From the NCBI RefSeq assembly GCF_003012745.1, contig NZ_PXYK01000004.1:246395-310394 (forward strand): DNA of 64,000 nt. The letters are read 5' to 3'. Of the stretch, positions 8,630 through 17,818 are shown one piece after another. This DNA comes from Kumtagia ephedrae (lineage in GTDB: Bacteria > Pseudomonadota > Alphaproteobacteria > Rhizobiales > Rhizobiaceae). The notes under the pieces were generated by a model. The model ran no database searches. It was not told the origin of the DNA and was given only the letters and a program-made list of their open reading frames with translations. The translations under genes were made by a program, and so were the position numbers. The stretch's first letter is position 1. Each line of letters starts with the position of its first letter.

Positions 8630-9876
8630 ATGATGAACCCCGCCAGCGTCTCGTTGTCGGTGATGTCCTGATAGGCCCAGCCGGCTTCGTGGAACCGTTT
8701 CGCTAGAACGCCGAAGTTCCTGGAATCCTTCGTTTCCAGGCCGATGAGCACGGAGCCGAAGTTGCGCGCCGACTTCTTAAGATACTCGAAGCGCACGATA
8801 TCGTCGTCGGGGCCGAGCAGCGCGAGAAAATCCCGCAGCGCGCCCGGGCGCTGCGGGAAGCGGAACACGAAATACTTCTTAAGCCCTTCGAAGCGCAACG
8901 CCCGCTCCTTGACGTCGGGCAGCCGTTCGAAGTCGAAATTACCGCCGGAGACGACCAACACGATGGTCTTGTTTTTGAGCTCGCGCCTGGAAAAATCCTT
9001 GAGCGCGTCGATGGCGAGCGCGCCGGCCGGCTCCAGCACCACGCCCTCGACGTTGAGCATCTCGATCATGGTGGCGCAGAGCCGGTTCTCCGGGATCAGC
9101 CGCACCGCATCCTCCGGAAAGTCCTTCAGATGCCGCAAGGGCTCGCGGCCGATCTCGGCCACCGCCGCGCCGTCGACGAAGTTGTCGACCTTTGCAAGCT
9201 TCACGCGCTTGCCGGTGCGCAGCGTCTCCTTGAAGCTCGGAGCGCCGGCCGGTTCGCAGAAGACGAAACGCGGCGTCTGCCCCAGGCCGGTCAGGTAGCG
9301 GGTTACGCCGGCGGCCAGCCCGCCGCCGCCGACCGGCAGCACCACCATGTCGGGTGCCTCCGGCATCTGCGCCGCGATCTCCAGCGCGACCGTCGCCTGG
9401 CCCTCGACGATGTCCCTGTGGTCGAAAGGCGGCACCATGTGGCCGCCGGCTTCGTCCGCGAAGGCGAGCGCGGCCCGCAGGCAATCGTCGAAGAAGTCGC
9501 CGATCAGCCTTATCTCGACGAAGCCGCCGCCGAAATGTCTCGTCTTGTCGATCTTCTGCTGCGGCGTGGTGGTCGGCATGAAGACGACGCCGCGCTTGCC
9601 GAAATGGCGGCAGACGAAGGCAAAACCCTGCGCATGGTTGCCGGCCGAGGCGCAGACGAACAGCTCGGCGCTGCTGCCCGCCTCCAGCGCCTTGCGGAAG
9701 AAGTTGAAGGCGCCACGGATCTTGTAGGAGCGCACCGGCGACAGATCCTCGCGCTTCAGGAAGATGCGTGCGCCGGTCTTGTGCGACAGGTAGACGTTCT
9801 CCTGCAGCGGCGTCTCCGGGAAAAGGTCGCGCAGCGCGATAGCCGCCGCTGCGACGCCTTCGGCAAAGTCGGTCAT
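8626..9876 (-). CDS. ilvA: Threonine ammonia-lyase (threonine dehydratase), ACT-like C-terminus
   Basis: 416 residues. This PLP enzyme deaminates threonine to 2-oxobutanoate, the first step to isoleucine, or acts catabolically. The PLP-lysine is Lys52 in VRSYKIRGAFNFF; the phosphate-binding loop is VGGGGLAAGV and the C-terminal PLP contact is VSGGNFDFERL. One ACT-like regulatory domain follows (YFVFRFPQRPGALRDFLALLG to the end). The ATG at 9876 (MTDFAEGV) gives the normal length; the frame is open further upstream without homology. The gene is divergent from trkH (134 bases between). Confidence 0.94.
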   Translation of the reverse strand: MTDFAEGVAAAAIALRDLFPETPLQENVYLSHKTGARIFLKREDLSPVRSYKIRGAFNFFRKALEAGSSAELFVCASAGNHAQGFAFVCRHFGKRGVVFMPTTTPQQKIDKTRHFGGGFVEIRLIGDFFDDCLRAALAFADEAGGHMVPPFDHRDIVEGQATVALEIAAQMPEAPDMVVLPVGGGGLAAGVTRYLTGLGQTPRFVFCEPAGAPSFKETLRTGKRVKLAKVDNFVDGAAVAEIGREPLRHLKDFPEDAVRLIPENRLCATMIEMLNVEGVVLEPAGALAIDALKDFSRRELKNKTIVLVVSGGNFDFERLPDVKERALRFEGLKKYFVFRFPQRPGALRDFLALLGPDDDIVRFEYLKKSARNFGSVLIGLETKDSRNFGVLAKRFHEAGWAYQDITDNETLAGFII

Positions 9877-10010
9877 TGCATCGTTCCGCCCAAGCTCATT
9901 TCCTTTGGAGTGCTGCTCGGCGCTATTGCATATTCGCTTTGTCGAAGCCACTGTCCGCCCCTGCAAGGCGGCGGGTATGCCGTCCGATCGCGAGTGGGGT
10001 CCGCTTTTCC

Positions 10011-11468
10011 GTGAACAGATCTGCCGTCCGCGCAGCCGTCCACGTCGCAGCGGTTTTCGCGATCTACCTGTCGGTCGCCATGCTGCTGCCGGCGCTTGTC
10101 GACCTCTACTACGGCAATGACGACTGGAAGGCCTTCGCCTTCTCGGCGCTGTTCCTGGGCGGGCTGGCGCTGGCCGTGGCGCTCGCCACACAGGGCCGCG
10201 CGCCGCAGGTGAACACGCGCTTCGGCTTTCTTTTGGTCAACCTGCTGTGGCTGACCATGGCCGTCGCCGGCGCAGTGCCCTTCATGGCCTCCTCGCTCGA
10301 ACTGAGCTTCACGGACGCCTTCTTCGAGTCGGTCTCGGGGGTGACCACCACCGGCGGCACCGTGATCAACGGGCTCGACCAGGCACCGCCAGGCCTGCTT
10401 CTGTGGCGCTCGCTGCTCTCCTTCATGGGCGGTCTCGGGGTGATCGTGCTCGGCCTGTTCCTGCTGCCGTTCCTCAACATCGGCGGCGTCTCCTATTTCA
10501 AGATCGAATCCTCCGACATCGAGGATCGCCCGTTCGAGCGCTTCCAGACCTTCACCATAAGCCTGATCGGCATCTACGGTACGCTGGTGACCGCCTGTGC
10601 GATCTCCTACGCGGCAGGCGGCATGGAGCCCTTCCACGCGGTCAACCACGCCATGTCGACGGTGGCGACCGGCGGCTTCTCCACCCACGACACTTCCTTC
10701 CTGCGCTATGCCGACATGCCGGCGATCCTGTGGACCGGCAGCATCTTCATGTTCATCGGCGCCCTGCCCTTCTCGATCATGATCCTGTTCGCCGTGCGCG
10801 GCCGGCTGGACGCCTTGCGCGACCCGCAGATCCGCGTGTTCGCCGGCTACTGCATCGTCTTCTCGCTGGCGATCGCCATCTACCTGCGGGTCAGACTCGA
10901 CATGCCGTTCTTCGACGCGCTCACCCATTCGACCTTCAACCTGGTGTCGATCATCACCACGGCGGGCTTCGCCAGCGACGACTATACCCTGTGGGGGCCG
11001 TTCGCCGTCGCCTGCATCTTCGTCGCAACCTTCCTCGGCGGCTGCTCGGGGTCGACCACCGGCGGCATCAAGGCCTACCGCTTCCTCATCCTGTTCGAGC
11101 TCATGGCCAACGGCATCCAGCGCCTGATCTATCCGCACACGGTGCTGCCGGTGCGCTACGGCGACCGCTCGGTCGACCCCGACATGCAGCGCACGGTGAT
11201 CCTGTTCATCGCCTCCTTCTTCGTCATCTGGGCGATCGGCACGATCCTGCTCGGCGCGACCGGGCTCGACTTCATTACCGCCACGACGGGGGCGCTGACG
11301 GCGCTGACCAATGTCGGCCCCGGGCTGGGACCGATCATCGGCCCGGTCGGTAACTTCTCCTCGCTGCCGGACACGTCGAAATGGATCCTGTCCTTCCTGA
11401 TGCTGCTCGGGCGCCTGGAGATCCTTGCCGTGCTGGTGCTGTTCTCGCCGGCCTTCTGGATTCGCTGA
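10011..11468 (+). CDS. trkH: TrkH family potassium uptake protein
   Basis: 485 residues from a GTG start at 10011, giving the usual TrkH length; longer in-frame starts add a non-conserved arginine-rich segment. This is a membrane K+ translocation subunit with four M1-P-M2 repeats. Filter-type loops are visible as SVSGVTTTGGTV, STVATGGFSTHD, IITTAGFASDD and TALTNVGPGLG, plus the GGCSGSTTGGIKAYR stretch after the third pore. TrkH normally pairs with the cytosolic nucleotide-binding subunit TrkA, which is not in this window. It is monocistronic or followed by the lipoprotein gene 88 bases downstream. Confidence 0.94.
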   Translation: MNRSAVRAAVHVAAVFAIYLSVAMLLPALVDLYYGNDDWKAFAFSALFLGGLALAVALATQGRAPQVNTRFGFLLVNLLWLTMAVAGAVPFMASSLELSFTDAFFESVSGVTTTGGTVINGLDQAPPGLLLWRSLLSFMGGLGVIVLGLFLLPFLNIGGVSYFKIESSDIEDRPFERFQTFTISLIGIYGTLVTACAISYAAGGMEPFHAVNHAMSTVATGGFSTHDTSFLRYADMPAILWTGSIFMFIGALPFSIMILFAVRGRLDALRDPQIRVFAGYCIVFSLAIAIYLRVRLDMPFFDALTHSTFNLVSIITTAGFASDDYTLWGPFAVACIFVATFLGGCSGSTTGGIKAYRFLILFELMANGIQRLIYPHTVLPVRYGDRSVDPDMQRTVILFIASFFVIWAIGTILLGATGLDFITATTGALTALTNVGPGLGPIIGPVGNFSSLPDTSKWILSFLMLLGRLEILAVLVLFSPAFWIR

Positions 11469-11556
11469 CCGGCAATGCGCGGCATGCGCGGCGCGCGGCT
11501 GGACCGCGGCTTCGCGGCGGGATACAGAAGTCTGGAGAGGGCAGAGCGTAGGGTCG

Positions 11557-12735
11557 ATGCCGAGGGACATGTTCGGGGGACGTCTGGCGAGACTGGCGGT
11601 GATCGCCTGCGCGCTCGCCCTTGCCGGCTGCGCCGGACAGCAGACGCGCGACCTGCTGGCGCAGAAGGTCGTCGCGGCTCCGGCCAGCGCCATCGCCGGG
11701 CGGCACGAGATTTTCGTCGCCACCACCCGGCACAAATCCGACAAAGCCGCCGAGGTGTTCGACGGGCGGCGCTCGCCCGACACCAGCTACGCCAAGGTCG
11801 ACATCACCGTTCCGGCCATCCACAAGACCGGCGCGATCGAGCGCCGCAAGGCGCGCCAGCCGGCCGATCCGGCCAAGTTCTTCGTCGCCGAGGCCGTCAC
11901 CGCCTATGGCGGGGAGGACGCGTTCGGCGCAGCGCTACGCAAGGACATCGCCAGCCACGAGGGCCGCGCCCTGGTGTTCATCCACGGCTACAACACCGCC
12001 TTCGACGGCGCCGTCTACCGGATGACGCAGATCGTGCACGACGCCGGCTACAAGGGAACGCCGGTGCTGTTCACCTGGGCGTCAGGTGGCAGCACGGTCG
12101 ACTATGTCTACGACAGCAACAGCGCCAGCGCCGCCCGTGACGCGCTCGAGGCGACGCTGCGGCTGGTCGCCAAGTCCGGCGCCAAGCGTGTCGACATCAT
12201 CGCCCATTCGATGGGCAATTGGGTGACGGTGGAGGCGTTGCGGCAATTGGCCATCTCCGGCGACCGCACGCTGGGCGGCAAGCTCGGCGACGTGGTGCTG
12301 GCCTCGCCCGACATCGACGTCGACGTGTTCAAGGCGCAGATGGCCCGCTACGGCGTGCCGGAAAAGCCGTTCATCCTGTTCCTGTCGAGCGACGACCGGG
12401 CCTTGCAGATTTCCAGCCTGATCGCGGGCAGACGGCCGCGCCTCGGCGACTACAGCAATGCCGAGGAGATCGCCAAGCTGGGCGTCGTCGCCGTCGACCT
12501 GTCGAAGGTTCAGACCGAAGACAGGCTGAACCACACGAAATTCGCCGAGAACCCGGTGCTCATCAAGATTCTCGGCGAGAGGCTGGCGCAGAACGGCCGA
12601 CTGGCCACGAACGAGGAAGAGGCCAACGAGCGCGTCGCATCGCTGACGCGCGGCATCACCGGCACGCTCACCTCGGCGGCGGAGGTCGTGATCACCACGC
12701 CGATCAACGTGCTGCGGATCGCGGTCGGGCAGTAG
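11557..12735 (+). CDS. Alpha/beta-hydrolase lipoprotein (DUF900 type)
   Basis: 392 residues. An N-terminal lipoprotein signal peptide ends in the lipobox LALAGC (Cys about 25), so the protein is predicted to be lipid-anchored. The mature part opens with HEIFVATTRHKS, then ALVFIHGYNTAFDGAVYRMTQI and the nucleophile elbow IIAHSMGNWVTVEAL (G-H-S-M-G variant), the blocks of the DUF900 alpha/beta-hydrolase family. ATG 11557 is used; ATG 11569 (MFGGRLARL), with an AGGGA motif nearer, is an equally possible start. The substrate is unknown. Confidence 0.88.
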   Translation: MPRDMFGGRLARLAVIACALALAGCAGQQTRDLLAQKVVAAPASAIAGRHEIFVATTRHKSDKAAEVFDGRRSPDTSYAKVDITVPAIHKTGAIERRKARQPADPAKFFVAEAVTAYGGEDAFGAALRKDIASHEGRALVFIHGYNTAFDGAVYRMTQIVHDAGYKGTPVLFTWASGGSTVDYVYDSNSASAARDALEATLRLVAKSGAKRVDIIAHSMGNWVTVEALRQLAISGDRTLGGKLGDVVLASPDIDVDVFKAQMARYGVPEKPFILFLSSDDRALQISSLIAGRRPRLGDYSNAEEIAKLGVVAVDLSKVQTEDRLNHTKFAENPVLIKILGERLAQNGRLATNEEEANERVASLTRGITGTLTSAAEVVITTPINVLRIAVGQ

Positions 12736-12747
12736 CGCGCAACACGC

Positions 12748-14559
12748 TCAGACGAACAGGTCGACCTTCTGGAACGTCGTCACGTCGACCAGCCCGACAT
12801 CGGAGATGCGCAGCTCCGGGATGACCACCAGCGCCAGCAGCGAATGCTGCATGTAGGCGTTGTTCAAGCTGCAGCCCATGTCGCGCATCGCCCTGGTCAG
12901 GCGATCGGCCTTTTCGGCGACGATCTCGGCGCGCTCGTCCGACATCAGGCCGGCGATCGGCATCTCGACCAGCGCCAGCTCCCGGCCCTCGGCGATCAGC
13001 ACCACGCCGCCGCCTATCTCGCCGAGCCGGTTGGCGGCTTTCGCCATGTCGGCCTTGTTGGTGCCGACGACGATCATGTGGTGGCTGTCATGCGCCACGG
13101 TCGAGGCGATCGCGCAGTCCTTCATATAGCCGAAGCCGGAGACGAAGGCGTTGGTGACGGCGCCGGTGCCGCGATGGCGCTCGACCAGTGCGATCTGGCA
13201 GACGTCGTTGGGCCGGTCCATCGCCACCAGCCCGTTCTCGACGGCAAGATCGGCCTGCAGGGCGCGGGTCGGCGCCTGGTTCTCGATGACGCCGATGACG
13301 CGTACCCGCACCTCGTTGGCGCCCGCCGGCGCGGCGATGTCGAAATCCGCCGCCTTGAGCTTCCGGCCGAGCCGCACGGTGTTCCTGGATTTGCGGGGAT
13401 AGTCGTAGGCCGGGATGTCCACGGTGAGCCTGCCGCCCTTGGCGAGCTTGACGCCGCGTCCATAGACCTCGTCGATCTTCAGCGTCGGCAGGTCGGAGAC
13501 GATCAGAAAATCGGCCAGCCGACCGGGCGCGATCGAGCCTAGCTCGCGACCGAGGCGAAAATGCTCGGCGGTGTTGACGGTCGTCATCTGGATGGCGGTG
13601 ACCGGCTTCAGCCCCTGGGCGATCGCATGGCGCACGACGCGGTCCATGTGACCCTCATGCACCAGCGTGCCGGAATGGCTGTCGTCGGTGCACAGGATGA
13701 AGTTGCGCGGGTCGAGCCCCTGCTCCGTCACCGCCTTGATCTGGCTGGCGACGTCGTACCAGGCCGAGCCCAGCCGCAGCATCGCCTTCATGCCCTGGCG
13801 AACCCGAGCGATGGCGTCCTCGGCGCGCGTGCCCTCGTGGTCATCCTCCGGCCCACCCGCGACATAGCCGTGGAAGGCAGTGCCGAGATCGGGCGAGGCA
13901 TAGTGGCCGCCGACGGTCTTGCCGGCGCGCACGGTGGCGGCAATCTCGCCGGTCATCACCGCATTGTTGGCGATGACGCCGGGAAAGTTCATGACTTCGC
14001 CCAGCCCGATGATGTTCGGCCAGGTCATCGCCTCGGCGACGTCCGCGACGGCGAGCGACGCGCCGGCATTTTCGAGGCCGGGCGCCGACGGCACGCAGCT
14101 CGGCATCTGCACATGCACGTTGATCGGCATGGCCATCGCCTCGTCATGCATCAGCCGCACGCCGTCGAGCCCGAGCACGTTGGCGATCTCGTGGGGGTCT
14201 ACGAACATGGAGGTGGTGCCGTGCGGGATAACGGCGCGAGCGAACTCGGTCACCGTCACCATGCCGCTTTCGACATGCATGTGCGCATCGCAGAGGCCCG
14301 GCACAAGATAGCGGCCGGCGGCGTCCACCACCTTTGTGCCCTCGCCGATGGCGTGGGCGGCATTCGGTCCGCAATAGGCGAAGCGGCCGCCGGTGATCGC
14401 GAGGTCGGTGCCCGCGATGATCTCGCCGGAATGCACGTTGACCCAGCGGCCGTTGCGCACCACCAGGTCAGCCGGCCTGCGGCCGGTGGCGACATCGACC
14501 AGCAGCGGAGCCATCTCCGCCCAGGATTTCGGTTTCGGGAAACCCGGCTTCTTGGCCAT
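12748..14559 (-). CDS. ade: Adenine deaminase
   Basis: 603 residues, an amidohydrolase that deaminates adenine to hypoxanthine in purine salvage. The metal-binding motif is GLCDAHMHVESGMVT, followed by PHGTTSMFVDPHEIANVLG, the metal-bridging GLGEVMNFPGV and GHYASPDLG, and DDSHSGTLVHEGHMD in the catalytic domain. The C-terminal Adenine_deam_C part includes DSHHMIVVGTNKADM and GCSLNNAYMQHSLLALVVIPELRIS. The start at 14559 (MAKKPGFPKPK) has an AGGAG motif just upstream; an in-frame ATG at 14598 is less likely. It is convergent with the lipoprotein gene, with only 12 bases between stops. Confidence 0.94.
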   Translation of the reverse strand: MAKKPGFPKPKSWAEMAPLLVDVATGRRPADLVVRNGRWVNVHSGEIIAGTDLAITGGRFAYCGPNAAHAIGEGTKVVDAAGRYLVPGLCDAHMHVESGMVTVTEFARAVIPHGTTSMFVDPHEIANVLGLDGVRLMHDEAMAMPINVHVQMPSCVPSAPGLENAGASLAVADVAEAMTWPNIIGLGEVMNFPGVIANNAVMTGEIAATVRAGKTVGGHYASPDLGTAFHGYVAGGPEDDHEGTRAEDAIARVRQGMKAMLRLGSAWYDVASQIKAVTEQGLDPRNFILCTDDSHSGTLVHEGHMDRVVRHAIAQGLKPVTAIQMTTVNTAEHFRLGRELGSIAPGRLADFLIVSDLPTLKIDEVYGRGVKLAKGGRLTVDIPAYDYPRKSRNTVRLGRKLKAADFDIAAPAGANEVRVRVIGVIENQAPTRALQADLAVENGLVAMDRPNDVCQIALVERHRGTGAVTNAFVSGFGYMKDCAIASTVAHDSHHMIVVGTNKADMAKAANRLGEIGGGVVLIAEGRELALVEMPIAGLMSDERAEIVAEKADRLTRAMRDMGCSLNNAYMQHSLLALVVIPELRISDVGLVDVTTFQKVDLFV

Positions 14560-14792
14560 GGACGACTCCTGTTTGCGCGAGACTGTGCCAAGGCGCACGC
14601 GATTTGGCCAGCGCCATGCAGATCAAGCGCCGGGACCGTTTTACCCGGCCTACCCCGATACCCGAAATTGGCGCAGGAAGTCCGCGACAGAGACGGCGCA
14701 TGGCGGGGACAGTTTCCTTTTCGGCTCGCATGACTTCTGGACTGCTGCGCCTTTCTGCCGAAAGAAGGTAACTGCCCGCCGCGCTCGTTTGC

Positions 14793-15833
14793 TCAAAACC
14801 GCGTAATCACCCCAATGCCCGTGCCCTCGAAGCGGTCCATCGCCATCAACGCGGTCGGCGCTTCGTCGAGCGAAAGCGTTCGGCCGACCAATTTCTGCGG
14901 CTTCAGCCGGCCCGCCGCGATCATGTCCATCATCGCGGAATAGCGGAACGCCTGCATGCCGTGGCTGCCGTAGATCTCGAGCTCGTGCGCGATGATGCGT
15001 GCCATCGGCACCTTCGCCTCGCTGTGCTCGCCAAGCATCAGGCCGACCTGGACGTGGCGGCCGCGCCGGCGCAGGTTGGAGATCGAGTCGAAGCAGGTGA
15101 CGGGATGGCCGAGCGCGTCGATCGACACATGCGCGCCGCCTTTGGTGATCTGTTTCACGGCGCGCGGGACGTTTTCCACCTCGGAGGCATTGACGGTCGC
15201 CGCCGCGCCCATCTCGCGGGCGAAATCGAGCTTTTCCTTGGTGAGATCGACGGCGACGACATTGGCGCCCATGGCTGTGGCGATCATGATGGCGGAAAGG
15301 CCGACGCCGCCGCAGCCGTGCACGGCCAGCCATTCGCCGGGCCTGACCCGTCCCTGGTCGACAATGGCGCGGAAGGAGGTGACGAAACGGCAGCCGAGGC
15401 TGGCCGCGGTGGCGAAGTCGAGTTCGTCAGGGAGCCGCACCAGATTGGTGTCGGCGAAGTCGAGCGCCACATATTCGGCGAAGGAGCCCCAGGCGGTGAA
15501 ACCCGGCTGCGACTGCTTCTCACAGACCTGATGATTGCCGGAATGGCATTCGAAGCAGCGGCCGCAGCCGCAGACGAAGGGCGCCGTGACGCGATCGCCG
15601 ACGCGCCAGCCGGTGACCCGGCTGCCCACTGCCGCGATGGTGCCGGCGAGCTCGTGGCCCGGCACATGCGGCAGCACGATGTCGGGATCGTGTCCCATCC
15701 AGCCGTGCCAGTCACTGCGGCAGAGCCCCGTCGCCTCGACCTTGACGACCACGCCGTCGGGCGTCGGCTCGGGGTCGGGAACGGTTTTCACGGCCGGCGG
15801 CGCGCCGAACTGCTCGTAGACGACGGCTCTCAT
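14793..15833 (-). CDS. Zinc-dependent alcohol dehydrogenase (MDR family)
   Basis: 346 residues. It is a medium-chain dehydrogenase with both zinc sites: the catalytic site in [12 protein letters not shown] and [10 protein letters not shown], and the four-cysteine structural site in [17 protein letters not shown]. The NAD(P)-binding Rossmann domain has [25 protein letters not shown]. The start at 15833 ([10 protein letters not shown]) is chosen because it has a better placed GGGA motif and is the family's usual first residue; an ATG four codons upstream sits too close to its purine run. It is divergent from the dctB-like gene. The substrate is not determined. Confidence 0.92.
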   Translation of the reverse strand: MRAVVYEQFGAPPAVKTVPDPEPTPDGVVVKVEATGLCRSDWHGWMGHDPDIVLPHVPGHELAGTIAAVGSRVTGWRVGDRVTAPFVCGCGRCFECHSGNHQVCEKQSQPGFTAWGSFAEYVALDFADTNLVRLPDELDFATAASLGCRFVTSFRAIVDQGRVRPGEWLAVHGCGGVGLSAIMIATAMGANVVAVDLTKEKLDFAREMGAAATVNASEVENVPRAVKQITKGGAHVSIDALGHPVTCFDSISNLRRRGRHVQVGLMLGEHSEAKVPMARIIAHELEIYGSHGMQAFRYSAMMDMIAAGRLKPQKLVGRTLSLDEAPTALMAMDRFEGTGIGVITRF

Positions 15834-15973
15834 GACATTTCCCATTCCCTTTCGGAGTTTTCAACCATACCGCTCCCGGTTCGCGGCGCAAAGCCAATGC
15901 GCACCGCCTCGACGCGGCCATTGCATTCGTTACCGCCCGCCATCTAATAGCAAGTCGCGTATGAGGATGTTCG

Positions 15974-17818
15974 ATGGCCCTCCGGGTCCTGCGCCTGCGA
16001 AAATTCTGGATCGCGCTGGTGCTTGCGGCCGCCGCCGTCGCGATCGCCATGCTCGGCCACCGGATCGCCACCCGCACCGCCTTCGACGAGGCGGCATCGC
16101 GCGGGCAGACGACGCTGCGGCTCGCGGTGGCGGCACTGCGCGGCCACATCAGCCGCTTCGAGCCGCTGCCGGCGCTGATCGCCGACCACGACGACATCAA
16201 GGATCTCGTCAGCCATCCGGACGACCCGGTCCGGCGCGCTCAGGCCAATGAATACCTCAAGGAAATCAATACGCTGCTCCAATCGTCCGACATCTATGTG
16301 ATGGTTCCGAACGGCGACACCATCGCCGCCAGCAATTACGACCTGCCGCTGACCTTCGTCGGCGAGAACTTCATCTACCGTCCCTATTTCCAGGAGGCGG
16401 CAGCTGGGAGGCGCGGCCGGTTCTTCGCCATCGGCACGACGTCGCTGCGGCGCGGCTACTTCTTCTCATCGCCGGTCCTGGTCGGCGATGAGATTCGCGG
16501 CGTCGTCGTGTTCAAGGTGGAGATCGACGCGGTCGAGGCGTCCTGGCGGGGCGGCGAAAACGAGATCATCGTCGCCGACCCGGAAGGCATCATCTTCATG
16601 GCCGGCCGCGAGCAATGGCTCTATGCCGGCCTGCTGCCGCTGACGCCGGAGCGCGTCGCCCGCACGAGACAGTCGCGCCGCTACGCCGACGCCGTGCTGC
16701 GCGAGCTGCCGATCACGCGCGGCGCCCCCGAAGACGGCCACGAGTTCGTAACCATCAGGGACGGCGGCGCCACGCGCGAGTTCCTGCAGGTCTCCGAGAA
16801 CATGGCGGATGCCGGCTGGACGGTGAGCGTGCTGATGGACACTGCGTCGGCACGCGCCCAGGCGCTGACCAGCGCGACGGCGGCGGTGCTGCTGTTCGGC
16901 CTGGCGACGCTGATCGGCGCCATCATCCTGCAGCGACGGGCTCGCCAGGCCGAGCGCATGCTCATGCAGAAGCAGGCGCGCGAGGAGTTGGAGCGCCGGG
17001 TCGAGGAGCGCACCGCCGACCTCGCCACCGTCAACGCCCAGCTGGAGCTGGAAGTGGCGGAACGCCGGACGACCGAGCAGCGGCTGCGGCAGACCCAATC
17101 GGACCTGGTGCAGGCCGGCAAGCTGGCGGCGCTCGGCCAGATGTCAGCGGCGCTTAGCCACGAATTCAACCAACCGTTGGCTGCGGTGAAAGCCTATGCC
17201 GACAACGCGGCCGTGCTGATCGACCGCGCGCGCGTGCCTGAAGCCCGCGACAACGTCTCGCGCATATCCAGCCTCGCCGACCGCATGGCGACGATCAGCC
17301 GCCATCTGCGCAACTTCGCGCGCAAGCCCAACCAGAGGCTCGGGCCCGTCCCGCTCGCCGAGGTGGTCGACGATACGTTGGAGATCATCGGGCGGCGGCT
17401 GGAGAGCGCCGGCGCCACGCTCGAGGTTGATCTGGGCGCGGTGCCGCCGGTGGTGATCGCCGGCACCGTGCGCCTGCAGCAGGTGCTGGTGAACATCGTC
17501 TCCAATGCCGCCGACGCCGTGCAGGGATTGGACGACCGGACGATAACGCTGACCGCGCGGCAGCAGGGCGGCAAGGTGACAATCGCCATCCGCGACCGCG
17601 GGCCTGGGATAGCCCCGCAAATCACCGAGCGCATCTTCGATCCCTTCTTCAGCACCAAGGGCGTTGGCAAGGGGCTCGGGCTCGGGCTCTCCATCTCCTA
17701 CAACATCGTCAAGGATTTCGGCGGCAGCTTGTCGGCCGAAAACCATCCCGAGGACGGCGCGGTGTTCACGATCGAACTCGACGCGGCCGCGTCGGCCGCA
17801 GCGGTAGCCGCCGAATGA
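15974..17818 (+). CDS. dctB: C4-dicarboxylate-type sensor histidine kinase
   Basis: 614 residues. Membrane span 1 (about 10-28), a periplasmic double-PAS sensor region (about 30-295; GDTIAASNYDLP, GRFFAIGTTSLRRGYFFSSPV), membrane span 2 (about 298-318), a coiled-coil stretch (about 325-375), then the HisKA domain with phospho-accepting His396 in ALSHEFNQPLAAVKAYADNA and an HATPase domain (VNIVSNAADAV, IRDRGPGIAP, GLGLGLSISY). This is the DctB architecture, which senses external dicarboxylates. The stop overlaps the regulator's ATG (ATGA). Given the tct genes downstream, the ligand could be another carboxylate; the dctB name rests on similarity. Confidence 0.88.
   Translation: MALRVLRLRKFWIALVLAAAAVAIAMLGHRIATRTAFDEAASRGQTTLRLAVAALRGHISRFEPLPALIADHDDIKDLVSHPDDPVRRAQANEYLKEINTLLQSSDIYVMVPNGDTIAASNYDLPLTFVGENFIYRPYFQEAAAGRRGRFFAIGTTSLRRGYFFSSPVLVGDEIRGVVVFKVEIDAVEASWRGGENEIIVADPEGIIFMAGREQWLYAGLLPLTPERVARTRQSRRYADAVLRELPITRGAPEDGHEFVTIRDGGATREFLQVSENMADAGWTVSVLMDTASARAQALTSATAAVLLFGLATLIGAIILQRRARQAERMLMQKQAREELERRVEERTADLATVNAQLELEVAERRTTEQRLRQTQSDLVQAGKLAALGQMSAALSHEFNQPLAAVKAYADNAAVLIDRARVPEARDNVSRISSLADRMATISRHLRNFARKPNQRLGPVPLAEVVDDTLEIIGRRLESAGATLEVDLGAVPPVVIAGTVRLQQVLVNIVSNAADAVQGLDDRTITLTARQQGGKVTIAIRDRGPGIAPQITERIFDPFFSTKGVGKGLGLGLSISYNIVKDFGGSLSAENHPEDGAVFTIELDAAASAAAVAAE

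Noticed and set aside
9873..11783. 636-codon minus-strand frame opposite trkH
   Set aside because: Antisense shadow; low-complexity His/Arg/Glu/Gln-rich translation, while the plus strand encodes an unmistakable TrkH.
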